64,000 nt of DNA, from the NCBI RefSeq assembly GCF_030694375.1, contig NZ_JAUXYL010000022.1, positions 1 through 64,000 on the forward strand, read 5' to 3'. This document shows, piece by piece, positions 9,327-18,087 of the stretch (its first letter is position 1; each line of letters opens with the position of its first letter). The notes under the pieces are model-generated. The model searched no databases. It was not told the DNA's origin and saw nothing but the letters and a program-made list of their open reading frames with translations. Position numbers and translations under genes: made by a program. This stretch comes from Algoriphagus sp. GTDB lineage: Bacteria > Bacteroidota > Bacteroidia > Cytophagales > Cyclobacteriaceae.

Positions 9327-10428
9327 ACCCAAAGAGTACCTCATTCACGGATTGCTTTTTGTTTTGACACTGATCACCACCACTTTGGCTGGAGGGGAAT
9401 GGGTTTATGGCAAATCTGTGGTAGCCGATGGGGATTCATTTCTCACATGGGAGTATTTTCTGAAGTCCATGGCTTTTTCCATTCCCTTTGTGGGCATTCT
9501 TCTCATTCACGAATTAGGACACTTTTTTACTTCGGTGTATCATAAGGTGAAGTGTAGTTTGCCTTATTTCATCCCTGCTTGGTTGGGCTTTATCGGTGCG
9601 CCATCAATAGGGACTTTTGGAGCTATCATCCGGATGAAAACGCATGTAGACAGTCGAAAAAAATTCTTTGATATAGGTGTTGCAGGCCCAATTGCGGGCT
9701 TTGTAATTGCTTTAGGCGTATTGATTTATGGTTTTTCCACACTACCGCCTGCAGACTACATTTATGCGATACATCCGGAATATGCCAATCCTGATTTTGA
9801 AGGATACGGAGAAGATGTCTTAGATTTTGAGTTAGGTGGGAATTTTCTTTTTTGGGCTTTGGGAGAGCTTTTTGCTGATCCGGATCGGATGCCTGCCATG
9901 TCGGAAGTAATTCATTACCCATTCCTTTTTGCCGGATATTTGGCACTTTTCTTCACTGCACTTAATCTGCTGCCGATTGGTCAGTTGGATGGAGGGCATG
10001 TGGTTTTTGGATTGTTTCCCAAGCATCACAAGCAGATTTCAATTGCTGTTTTCACACTCTTTCTAGCGTATGCCGGAGTAGGCATGATCAGTCCGTTGAT
10101 GCCGGTGGAGGAGCTGATGATTCGAATACCGATTTATGTAGGGTTCCTGTATCTCTGCTATTCCCGAACTGACTTTACGCTACAAACCAAACTCAGTATT
10201 GTGCTTACACTTGCCGCCGTGCAGTATTCACTTGCATTTTTCAAACCGGAGTGGGAGGGGTATCAAGGTTGGCTCTTTTTTGCTTTCCTCTTGGGTAGGG
10301 TGATGGGGCTCAGACATCCTGAGGTGTCGGGGATAAAACCTTTGGATACTAATAGAAAAATAATCGGCTGGATAGCGATTTTAATTTTCGCACTTTGCTT
10401 TTCTCCAAAGCCCTTTATTTTCACCTAA
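9319..10428 (+). CDS. Site-2-protease-type membrane metalloprotease (M50)
   Basis: 369 residues from the ATG at 9319, overlapping the HAD gene by 8 bases. Zinc site HELGH (His64-His68) lies in a membrane helix. The third ligand sits in IGQLDGGHVVFG near residue 223. These are the two hallmark motifs of M50 intramembrane proteases. About eight hydrophobic helices are predicted, with no PDZ domain apparent, resembling plant EGY-type and bacterial S2P homologues. It probably cleaves a transmembrane substrate such as an anti-sigma factor or signal remnant, but no partner is visible nearby. Downstream there is a shared terminator with the convergent rhodanese gene. Confidence 0.88.
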   Translation: MFKPKEYLIHGLLFVLTLITTTLAGGEWVYGKSVVADGDSFLTWEYFLKSMAFSIPFVGILLIHELGHFFTSVYHKVKCSLPYFIPAWLGFIGAPSIGTFGAIIRMKTHVDSRKKFFDIGVAGPIAGFVIALGVLIYGFSTLPPADYIYAIHPEYANPDFEGYGEDVLDFELGGNFLFWALGELFADPDRMPAMSEVIHYPFLFAGYLALFFTALNLLPIGQLDGGHVVFGLFPKHHKQISIAVFTLFLAYAGVGMISPLMPVEELMIRIPIYVGFLYLCYSRTDFTLQTKLSIVLTLAAVQYSLAFFKPEWEGYQGWLFFAFLLGRVMGLRHPEVSGIKPLDTNRKIIGWIAILIFALCFSPKPFIFT

Positions 10429-10430
10429 GA

Positions 10431-10466
10431 AAAATCCCGAGCCTGAATGAACAAACTCGGGATTTT
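10431..10466. terminator. Bidirectional terminator
   Basis: AAAATCCCGAG (10431-10441) pairs perfectly with CTCGGGATTTT (10456-10466), an 11-bp stem flanked by A/T runs on both sides. It lies between the converging M50 protease and rhodanese genes and can end both transcripts. Confidence 0.85.
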
Positions 10467-10468
10467 AA

Positions 10469-10765
10469 TTATAGCGCCCGGTAAGCTAATATTCCGCCCA
10501 GGACATTGCGGACTTTGCTGTATCCTTTACTTTCCATGAATTTCTTGGCGTTTCCACTTCGGGCACCGGATCTGCAGTGGACGATAATCTCATCGTCTTT
10601 GTGCTTTTCCAGTTCCGAAAGTCGATGAGGTAATTCTCCCAAAGGTATATTTTGAGCTCCAAGGTTGTCCTCTTCAAATTCCCACTCTTCTCTGACGTCC
10701 AGGAAATGAAATTTCTGTCCTTTGTCCAGACGTTCTTTGAGTTCTGCAACGGTTATATCTTCCAT
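10469..10765 (-). CDS. Single-domain rhodanese-like protein
   Basis: 98 residues, one rhodanese domain. The active-site loop IVHCRSGARSG carries the catalytic Cys followed by Arg, as in GlpE/PspE-type thiosulfate sulfurtransferases, and the N-terminal FLDVREEWEF motif is also present. Cytoplasmic, no signal peptide. It could carry persulfide sulfur for cofactor or tRNA chemistry. It starts 1 base below the stop of the T9SS cargo gene, so it is the last gene of the PASTA / T9SS cargo / rhodanese operon. Confidence 0.9.
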   Translation of the reverse strand: MEDITVAELKERLDKGQKFHFLDVREEWEFEEDNLGAQNIPLGELPHRLSELEKHKDDEIIVHCRSGARSGNAKKFMESKGYSKVRNVLGGILAYRAL

Positions 10766-10766
10766 A

Positions 10767-12608
10767 TTATTTGGTCACTAAGATTCGAAATGATTTGGGT
10801 CCGGATTCAGAAAACAGATTAATGACGTAAACTCCCGGCCGCTGTCCCTCAAAATTAACAATTTCCCCTTCACTGTTCCGTTCTCTCGGCAAGAAAATCT
10901 GCCTACCAAAGGAATCGAAAATGATGATTTCTGAAAATTGACCTTCCACAGTAAGACGGTTTACCACCGGATTTGGAAAAATTCTGAATGAAGAAGAAGG
11001 AATTTCACTCTGTTCAAAAGGTGCCGCCAGAGATACATGCGGACGGATCATCAATGAGCCTTTTACTTCCTTATTTTGCACCCAACCTCCTCCGACATTA
11101 TAATAGATTTTATCTCCCTGATCATTGACCTTGTCCAAGCCGACGTGAATAAACTCATTGGAAAATTGGGTAAACCCGACAAAAAACTCCCCACTCACCC
11201 GGAGATTGGTATCAAGGGAATAGTAACTGAAGTCTTGACCAGGGGTCCGTTCAGGAATCAGAGATTCTTTTGAGAAAATCGGTTTTTGCTGGAGCTCATC
11301 CCATACGACAATGTCAATGGGTTGATTCGCTTGACTGGCATTGGTGAAATTAATTGATAGTCCTTTCAGGAAGACCGGTTCAGGAGCATCATACTTTACG
11401 GCCAATTGTCCGGACCGCTGATTGATACCTGCAGAATAATCTGCGGAACCATTATCATAGGCAAAGAAATCCCGGATTGGAAAAACGGTTTTCACGGTGT
11501 CGTTTTGCCTATAGTCTACCGAGGTGTAGCGCAGGGTATCCCCATTTTGAATTTGAAACAAAAATCCATCCCCGGAGGTAAGCGAGGTGCTGATTACCAA
11601 GTCTGTTTCGCTGAGAGGAACCGGTATTTCGGTAAAATTTCGGCTGATAAAGGATCTCCTTTCGAGGGAATTCGGAACAGGATTAAAGGGGGTATCATCG
11701 TTGACGATAAGAAGTGGATTACCCAGAATGTTTTCAAACTGAATGGAGTATTCCATAGATCGGAACCTGTTTTCAAGGTTTAAGAATTCATTCTGTATTT
11801 CGGTCCATTTGCCTAGTTGAGCTTTTTGCAGCAACTCCAGTGGATAAGCACTGTAGTCTCCCAATCTGACTTGATTTCGTCCCGTCAGCGCACGATCCCG
11901 ATAGGTTAGATCAGTTGCATTTCGATTGAAATTCAAATACACATAATCTACCAACCAACTGTCAAATGGTCCAACCTGTCTGCCATTTGAAAAAAAGCGA
12001 AACTGAAATCCTGCATGTTGCCATTCCGGTCGGATACGGATGATCTCCTGATTGAAAAGGTTTCTGTTGAGGTTTTCACCGCCCTGCTGAACCCAAATTG
12101 TGATCCAACTTCCCAAGCCATCCAAAACTTGTAAGGTGAGCCGATCATTGGAGTCCGGTGCTTCGGCTTTTCCTCCAGCCTGCCAGAAAAAACTCAGAAA
12201 TAGGCTTCCCTGTTGCGCTGAAGAAAGAGTTGCTAAATTAAAAGGTTTACTGGTAAGGAAATCGCCTTCTCCCTGATCACGAATTTGATTTGAATAGGGT
12301 TTGCCATTTTGGTCTACCCCATTAAAAAGGATCGCTCCTAATGAAGGAGGGTTTTGACCAATGGTTTCAGTGTACGAGGCACCTTGCACGGTCCACTTTA
12401 GCGTATCGATACCTTTGGAAAAATCATCCCAAAAGGGAAGTGTGTTTTGATTTTGAACCTTTGCTGATATCGATTGACTTGGGTTAGACGTGAATTTTTG
12501 TTGATGAATAGGGGCGAATTCTACAAACTGGGCGTAACTATATTGACCCTGACCAAAAAAGAAGACAAGGCAAATAAAATAGGTCCAGTTGTTTAAAATC
12601 TTTTTCAA
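10767..12608 (-). CDS. T9SS-exported protein with C-terminal sorting domain
   Basis: 613 residues. A Sec signal peptide is present (residues 1 to about 26, ending SYAQ). The body is beta-rich with jelly-roll-like segments (FWDDFSKGIDTLKW near residue 60 and a discoidin-like region) but no enzyme motif I can name. The last 75 residues are a type A T9SS sorting domain: FRIFPNPVVNRLTV, then GRQIF, then GVYVINLF and a basic end. The protein is therefore expected to cross the outer membrane by the type IX system and be anchored or released. It lies 4 bases below the PASTA gene and 1 base above the rhodanese gene. Confidence 0.85.
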   Translation of the reverse strand: MKKILNNWTYFICLVFFFGQGQYSYAQFVEFAPIHQQKFTSNPSQSISAKVQNQNTLPFWDDFSKGIDTLKWTVQGASYTETIGQNPPSLGAILFNGVDQNGKPYSNQIRDQGEGDFLTSKPFNLATLSSAQQGSLFLSFFWQAGGKAEAPDSNDRLTLQVLDGLGSWITIWVQQGGENLNRNLFNQEIIRIRPEWQHAGFQFRFFSNGRQVGPFDSWLVDYVYLNFNRNATDLTYRDRALTGRNQVRLGDYSAYPLELLQKAQLGKWTEIQNEFLNLENRFRSMEYSIQFENILGNPLLIVNDDTPFNPVPNSLERRSFISRNFTEIPVPLSETDLVISTSLTSGDGFLFQIQNGDTLRYTSVDYRQNDTVKTVFPIRDFFAYDNGSADYSAGINQRSGQLAVKYDAPEPVFLKGLSINFTNASQANQPIDIVVWDELQQKPIFSKESLIPERTPGQDFSYYSLDTNLRVSGEFFVGFTQFSNEFIHVGLDKVNDQGDKIYYNVGGGWVQNKEVKGSLMIRPHVSLAAPFEQSEIPSSSFRIFPNPVVNRLTVEGQFSEIIIFDSFGRQIFLPRERNSEGEIVNFEGQRPGVYVINLFSESGPKSFRILVTK

Positions 12609-12612
12609 TCGT

Positions 12613-13368
12613 TTAATCTTTGGCTATCCAAATGTTGATCAATTCACCTGTTCTTACTTGCATTCCCGAAGGGGGAGCCTGCAAAAACACCCTTCCGGGT
12701 GAGACAGAATCTGTGGAGGAATATTTCTTATTTCCCACTCTGAGGCCGGAACCTAGGATCAAAAATTCAGCTTCTTCTTCTTCCAATCCATTCAGTTCAG
12801 GCACAAAAAGCAGCTGATTTCCCATTCCGTCACCCACCACTAAATCGATGGTAGCTCCTTTTGGAATTTCAAATCCCTCCCTGATACTCACCCCTCGATA
12901 CCGTTGTTCCAAGACCACATTGATTCCAATATCAGGGACATACACGATGTCACCACGCTCCAATCCGATGTTAGCGAGGATTTCCTGTACGTTTTTCAAA
13001 GGCATATTGACCAAATTGGGCATCTTGATAATCGGCGCATTTCTGGCATTTAAGGTAAGATAGACTTTTCGGCCTGTTTTGACCTGAGAATTGGATTCGG
13101 GAATTTGTTTTAATACTGCCAGAGCCGGTAACTCCGTGCTAAACCCCGAGTCTATGGATACTTCATATTGAAGCCCTGATTTCTCCAGTAATTGACTGGC
13201 TTCGCGGTAGTTGTAACCAGATAGGTCCGGTATGGAGACAGTTTCACCGTGATGGGTATAGAATGGGAGGTAAACCTTCAAGAATAGAAATCCAAGAAAG
13301 GCAGTTATGCTGAGAATGATCAGCAGATTAAAGAGGATTTTTTTGAGGGAAGTACTGAATGAATTCAT
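12613..13368 (-). CDS. Membrane-anchored protein with three PASTA domains
   Basis: 251 residues. One membrane helix (about residues 13-33) anchors the protein. Three PASTA repeats follow: about 40-105 (start TVSIPDLSGYNYREA), 110-178 (IIKMPNLVNMPLKNVQ) and 188-251 (FVPELNGLEEEEAE). PASTA modules bind peptidoglycan stem peptides or unlinked muropeptides and occur in PBPs and Ser/Thr kinases. This one has no kinase or transpeptidase domain, so a structural or sensor role in the cell wall is more likely. It is the first gene of a three-gene operon. A 4-base gap separates it from the T9SS cargo gene. Confidence 0.88.
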   Translation of the reverse strand: MNSFSTSLKKILFNLLIILSITAFLGFLFLKVYLPFYTHHGETVSIPDLSGYNYREASQLLEKSGLQYEVSIDSGFSTELPALAVLKQIPESNSQVKTGRKVYLTLNARNAPIIKMPNLVNMPLKNVQEILANIGLERGDIVYVPDIGINVVLEQRYRGVSIREGFEIPKGATIDLVVGDGMGNQLLFVPELNGLEEEEAEFLILGSGLRVGNKKYSSTDSVSPGRVFLQAPPSGMQVRTGELINIWIAKD

Positions 13369-13450
13369 TGAAGCGGATATGTCTGACTAAGATAATGGGA
13401 TTTTTGATCGATCAAGGAACAAAAATGCTAAAAACAACTCAGAGCGATAG

Positions 13451-13488
13451 GCAAAAAATAAGCCGAAGCCTAAGACTTCAGCTTATTT
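13451..13488 (-). terminator. Rho-independent terminator after the metalloprotease gene
   Basis: AAATAAGC.GAAG and CTTC.GCTTATTT form a 13-bp stem (one G-U pair) with a 7-base loop. On the minus strand it is followed by six T (13458-13453). It directly follows the M43 protease stop. Confidence 0.88.
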
Positions 13489-13492
13489 AAGA

Positions 13493-16400
13493 TCAATTAA
13501 TGATCAATCGCTTGATTTCCTGCAGTGAATTACTGTTGATTCGGATGATATAGACGCCAGTTCTGAATAGTTGCGTACTGAAAGTGTAGGTTTGGTTTAA
13601 TGTTCCGAGATATGCTACCTCGTGGACCACCGCACCTGTCGCAGAAATAATCTGAATAGTAACCTCTTCTCTGACAGGAAGGTTAAAGGCCAGGTTGAAG
13701 AATTCTCGGGCTGGATTTGGGAACAAAATACTTGAGCCTTGGCCGGGAATTACAGGGTTTGGATTTGCATTGAGAAACAACTCGATATTATCCAGATAAA
13801 CGGGGCTATTGGTACTTCCTGCAATATTCAGAACAAAAGCTAATCTAACTGCCGATGCATTGGCCCCGGCAAATGGGGTAAGATTGACAAAAATTCGCTT
13901 GTAATCTCCGGAACTGTTTGGATTGGCACCTCCAGCTGAAACCGTAGCTAGTTCCTGACCTACTGCTGACCATGCTGCTGAATAAGTAACGCCACCATCC
14001 GAACTGGCCAGAAGCGATAAACGAGTGGAAGGGTCAACTTGTCCTGCTGCTAAGTCGAAGAAAACACTAGCCTGTCGAGTCCCCCTCAAATCAAATGAGG
14101 GCGAGCCCAGCCAATAACTATTGCCTGAGACACCATTTTCAAGACGAGCCACATTATTGGAACCCGTACCATTGGTGATGGGAATAATATTCCAGGATGG
14201 AAGATCATTTTCCGGGTTGATGGTTAGCCAAGGACTCAGGTTTGTACTGATATTGAAATTCTGCCTCCAGGGTACTGGGATAGTGTCAGGATTTTCGAGA
14301 TGGTATCTGCTAAGGACGAAAGGCACTTTGGGATTTTGATCAAAGTTCGCTTCGCGAGTGGAATACCGTAATCGATTTTTACCATCATTTGTGGAGTTGT
14401 TGATGTCCAGATCAAGCTTCTCTCCAGGGGCAAGGTTAATTTCAGATACCAGATAAGTCTCGGAGATTAAGCTGTTGGTAGTACGGGTAAATAGGAATTT
14501 TGAAAAAGGGAGGTTCCCAGTATTGGAAACCCTGATCAGCTCCTCTTTGTGATTCCCTGAACTGATTGGAGTCGGCTTCAGGATCTCCTCAACTTTCACA
14601 TCGTATCTCAGCTCTTCTGATGGAAGAATCCTGATATTTCTGAGATAAATGTTGTTGCCGTAGGAATTACGGGTCGTAATAGAAACCCGCACCTTACCTA
14701 AGGCTTGGAAGTCTTTTAGGTTGAATAATTCCGTTCGAAATTGAGAATTTGAGCTTGGGATAAATTCATCCAAAGTTGGAGGGGAAGTTTCCAGCCTCGC
14801 ACCTGATTTTCTATAGTTAACATTGACCAGGTCAAAATTTGACCCGCAATCTTCAGATACCGAGATGATCAGTTCATCTTGGAATCCAGCTTGATTGTAG
14901 GGTGCGTGCGCTACTTCAAAGACCAATTGTGCATTTGGATACTTGGCTAGGTCTACAATAGGTGAAATAAAAAAATCCAATTGTCCCGGTCCTTCATATT
15001 CGTAATGTCGGATGTAAACCACAGGCTGAATCTGTCCATCTATGGTGACATTTCGTTTTTCCCAGGTAAAAGATTGATCAGGATTGTTGATCACCCAGTC
15101 ACTTGGGAAATTTTGAACAGAAAACGTGTAGGGAAGATTGATCTCTCCTTGCAGTACGGGACTTGAGGTTTTGGAATTATTTTCAGCATTTTGATCAGTC
15201 TGATCATTGACTTGCGTGATTTTAAATTCCAGTTGATTGTTTCCTGCAGCCAATTCAATCGGGCTGAAGGTTAGGATCGCTTTTTCTCCTGTTTTCAAAT
15301 TGAGTGTAAATCTTCTGCTTTCGACGACAATACCATTTCTGATAAACTCTATTCGGGCCGAAGTGACATTCATTGAACCTGCATTGAGCACTTCCACCTG
15401 CGGTGAAATAATCAGTTCACAAAGTGCATCGACGGGTTGGATTATTCTGAAAAGTGCGAGATCTCTATCGACCAAAATTGGGTTTTGAGTCGCTCTATTA
15501 TTCACCAAGGTGACGCGCCGCGGACTATTTTCCAATACCACATTGAATCGATCAACCTGACCTCTTGTGAATAGATTCATACAGGCATCGGGTGTATAAT
15601 CCATATAGTTTTGGATCATATCATTTGATTCACAGGAGAACCTACTCGGGTTGGTATTGCAAACAGTATTTGAATTATCCTGAAGAGGTGTGTCTGTCAC
15701 AAAATCATCCACCCCGCAGCCACCATCTCCCCATATATGACGAAGCCCAAAAAAGTGTCCCACTTCATGCGTGGCAGTTCTTCCCCGCGAAGCAGAAGTA
15801 GCATTACCACCCACTCCAAAAAAACGATAATCTATCGTAACTCCATCGGTAATGGACGGAGTTGGGGAGAAGTTTAGTCCCGGAAGATTCGATATGGGAA
15901 AAGAAGCATATCCAATAAATGGCTGAACCAAGGGAACTACATACATATTTAAGTATTCTTCCGGGTTCCATTGGCTTAGCTGTCCGATCAGTGTCGCATC
16001 GGTATTGGGATCATAAGCGTTTTTTGTCCCAAGCAATCGGACAATTCCAGTCGTGGGAAGTCCATTTGGGTCTTGTTTAGCCAGTACAAATTCGATGTTT
16101 GAATCCGCAGCAACAGGCAGAAATTCGGCAGGGGTCCTATTGGCATCTGCATTCAATCTTCTGAAATCTTCGTTTAGAATTCGTATCTGTTCGAAGATCT
16201 GAGAATCAGGAATATTTGCTCCTGAACCCACAGAGGAGCCATTGTGAATGACATGTACCACAATAGGGATTAACCTTGGGCCTTCCTGAGTTCTAAGAAT
16301 CTGAGGTGTACTTTGTTTGATCTGGATTTTTGTATTTATCCAATCTTCAAAAAAGGCTTTTGAACCAAAATACCCCATCTCCTTTTCGATCATTGTTTCG

Positions 16401-16564
16401 ATCAGGGTATGGGCACATTTTTCACTGTGGGTGTGTGAGGATGCAGAACCGAAATTCTGAGTCACATCCATGGAAGTTATTTTCTGTCCGTAAGCGCTTG
16501 TCGAAAAAAACAGTAATCCCTTCAGGAATAGAATTACACCAAAAAACTGTAAACCTTTTCTCAT
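13493..16564 (-). CDS. Secreted M43 (pappalysin-like) zinc metalloprotease, T9SS cargo
   Basis: 1023 residues from the ATG at 16564. A TTG start 21 bases upstream would run into the preceding gene. A signal peptide ends near STSAYGQ. The zinc motif HEVGHFFGLRHIWGD (about residues 264-278) is the extended HExxHxxGxxH of M43 peptidases, followed by the Met-turn region YMDYTPDACMNLFT. After the catalytic domain come CARDB-like (about 380-480) and jelly-roll or MAM-like beta domains. The last 75 residues form a T9SS type A sorting domain (SILFPNPAREFFNLAF, then TGVYIIRIN and a basic end). It should be cell-surface or secreted and digest external protein. Third in an operon after apbC and nifU, which is odd for a secreted enzyme. 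Confidence 0.9.
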   Translation of the reverse strand: MRKGLQFFGVILFLKGLLFFSTSAYGQKITSMDVTQNFGSASSHTHSEKCAHTLIETMIEKEMGYFGSKAFFEDWINTKIQIKQSTPQILRTQEGPRLIPIVVHVIHNGSSVGSGANIPDSQIFEQIRILNEDFRRLNADANRTPAEFLPVAADSNIEFVLAKQDPNGLPTTGIVRLLGTKNAYDPNTDATLIGQLSQWNPEEYLNMYVVPLVQPFIGYASFPISNLPGLNFSPTPSITDGVTIDYRFFGVGGNATSASRGRTATHEVGHFFGLRHIWGDGGCGVDDFVTDTPLQDNSNTVCNTNPSRFSCESNDMIQNYMDYTPDACMNLFTRGQVDRFNVVLENSPRRVTLVNNRATQNPILVDRDLALFRIIQPVDALCELIISPQVEVLNAGSMNVTSARIEFIRNGIVVESRRFTLNLKTGEKAILTFSPIELAAGNNQLEFKITQVNDQTDQNAENNSKTSSPVLQGEINLPYTFSVQNFPSDWVINNPDQSFTWEKRNVTIDGQIQPVVYIRHYEYEGPGQLDFFISPIVDLAKYPNAQLVFEVAHAPYNQAGFQDELIISVSEDCGSNFDLVNVNYRKSGARLETSPPTLDEFIPSSNSQFRTELFNLKDFQALGKVRVSITTRNSYGNNIYLRNIRILPSEELRYDVKVEEILKPTPISSGNHKEELIRVSNTGNLPFSKFLFTRTTNSLISETYLVSEINLAPGEKLDLDINNSTNDGKNRLRYSTREANFDQNPKVPFVLSRYHLENPDTIPVPWRQNFNISTNLSPWLTINPENDLPSWNIIPITNGTGSNNVARLENGVSGNSYWLGSPSFDLRGTRQASVFFDLAAGQVDPSTRLSLLASSDGGVTYSAAWSAVGQELATVSAGGANPNSSGDYKRIFVNLTPFAGANASAVRLAFVLNIAGSTNSPVYLDNIELFLNANPNPVIPGQGSSILFPNPAREFFNLAFNLPVREEVTIQIISATGAVVHEVAYLGTLNQTYTFSTQLFRTGVYIIRINSNSLQEIKRLIIN

Positions 16565-16577
16565 TCGGCAGGCAAGA

Positions 16578-16826
16578 TCAAGCAACAGTAAGGTTGACTG
16601 CTTCTACTCTGGTAATTTCCGGAATTGCCCGTTTGATTGCCTCCTCAACTCCAGCTTTCAAAGTCATAGAAGACATGGGGCAAGAACCGCAGTTACCCAT
16701 CATTTCGATTTTAAGAACCAAATCTTCTGTCAGTTCTACAACTCGAACATTCCCTCCGTCGGCTTCCAAATAGGGTCTGATGGTATCCAGTGCAAATTCA
16801 ATTTTCTCTCTAAGTCCAGCTTCCAT
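16578..16826 (-). CDS. NifU-like C-terminal-domain protein (Fe-S scaffold)
   Basis: 82 residues, consisting only of the NifU C-terminal (Nfu) domain. The CxxC cluster ligands are in GNCGSCPMSSMTLK, and the N-terminal signature RPYLEADGGNVRVVEL is intact. Such short Nfu proteins carry 4Fe-4S clusters to apo-targets. It starts 6 bases below the stop of the ApbC/Mrp ATPase gene, a common pairing in this phylum, which supports a joint role in Fe-S maturation. Confidence 0.93.
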   Translation of the reverse strand: MEAGLREKIEFALDTIRPYLEADGGNVRVVELTEDLVLKIEMMGNCGSCPMSSMTLKAGVEEAIKRAIPEITRVEAVNLTVA

Positions 16827-16831
16827 TTTCT

Positions 16832-17926
16832 TTATGCTTTTACTTCTACAACTGATGTTTTTTGGCTTGAAGCATTTCGGATGGCGATCTGTCTTGCGAT
16901 AGTTTCAGCTAAACCCATGTATGCATCTTTGGTCATTCCATTTTTCAAAACGGCCGGATATCCCGTATCTCCACTTTCCCTAATACTTTGTACAATTGGT
17001 ATCTCACCCAAAAACGGAACATCATATTTTTCAGCTAACTTTTTTCCGCCTTCTTTTCCAAAAATGTAATATTTGTTTTCAGGCAATTCTTCGGGTGTAA
17101 AATAAGCCATATTTTCAACAACACCTAGGATGGGAACGTTAATTTGTGGCTGCCTGAACATGGATAAACCTTTGTTTGCATCCGCCAGAGCTACTTTTTG
17201 AGGGGTAGTGACGATTACAGCTCCGGTAACAGGTACAGTCTGAACCATCGTCAAATGAATATCCGAGGTACCTGGAGGCAGATCAATGAGTAAATAATCA
17301 AGCTCTCCCCATTCAACATCCTGAATAAATTGTCTCAAAGCAGAGCTAGCCATAGGGCCTCTCCACACTACCGCACTATCTGTAGGGGTCAAAAAACCTA
17401 TGGACATCAATTTAACCCCGTATTGTGTGATGGGAATGATGATATTTTTTTCGCCTACTTTTTTGACTGAAGGCTGCTCGCCTTCGACATTGAACATGGT
17501 AGGAACTGAGGGCCCTGAAATGTCTGCATCGATTAAGCCTACTTTGGCACCCAATTGGGCCAAAGCCACAGCTAAATTTACAGCTGTGGTGGATTTTCCC
17601 ACACCACCTTTGCCGGAGGCAATTGCAATAATGTTTTTTACTTCCGGAAGAATCGGCGTAGCATTCCGGACAGTCGTGACCTCAGATGTCATGCTAATAT
17701 CCCATTCCCAATCCTTCCCATGATCTTGATTGAGTACTTCCAGACAATTGTTTTTGATTACTTCTTTTAGTGGGCAAGCAGGAGTAGTGAGGACGACCTT
17801 GAAGCTTACTTTCTTTCCCTCGATGATGATTCCCTGAATCATTCCAAGCGAAACCAAATCTCGCTTGAGGTCAGGATCTTCCACTCTTGAGAGTGATTTC
17901 TTTATTGATTCTGCAGTCAATTGCAT
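16832..17926 (-). CDS. apbC: Mrp/NBP35-family ATP-binding Fe-S carrier
   Basis: 364 residues. The N-terminal 80 residues form a MIP18 (DUF59) domain. The deviant Walker A motif ASGKGGVGKSTTAVNLA sits near residues 104-120, followed by LIDADISGPSVPTMF and LLIDLPPGTSDIHLT, as in ApbC/Mrp ATPases. These proteins bind and transfer 4Fe-4S clusters. I see no C-terminal CxxC, consistent with many bacterial members. It is unrelated to the Mrp antiporter despite the shared name. First gene of the operon with nifU and the M43 protease. The intergenic region to dnaG is divergent. Confidence 0.93.
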   Translation of the reverse strand: MQLTAESIKKSLSRVEDPDLKRDLVSLGMIQGIIIEGKKVSFKVVLTTPACPLKEVIKNNCLEVLNQDHGKDWEWDISMTSEVTTVRNATPILPEVKNIIAIASGKGGVGKSTTAVNLAVALAQLGAKVGLIDADISGPSVPTMFNVEGEQPSVKKVGEKNIIIPITQYGVKLMSIGFLTPTDSAVVWRGPMASSALRQFIQDVEWGELDYLLIDLPPGTSDIHLTMVQTVPVTGAVIVTTPQKVALADANKGLSMFRQPQINVPILGVVENMAYFTPEELPENKYYIFGKEGGKKLAEKYDVPFLGEIPIVQSIRESGDTGYPAVLKNGMTKDAYMGLAETIARQIAIRNASSQKTSVVEVKA

Positions 17927-18087
17927 GCTTAATATTAAATTTTTCGCAAGTTACTTCAAGATTGTGGGTTTAGAAAACCACACTAGGGCCTTATCAGAGG
18001 GAAACTCAGACCTCACACAAATAGTTCTTGCTTTTCCTCCTTCCTAATCCAAACTCAGCGATTAACTTTGTTTCCAATCCTATTTCC

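Noticed and set aside
17927..18087. Possible short gene or riboswitch between apbC and dnaG
   Set aside because: Only a divergent promoter region is visible. No conserved structure or reading frame.
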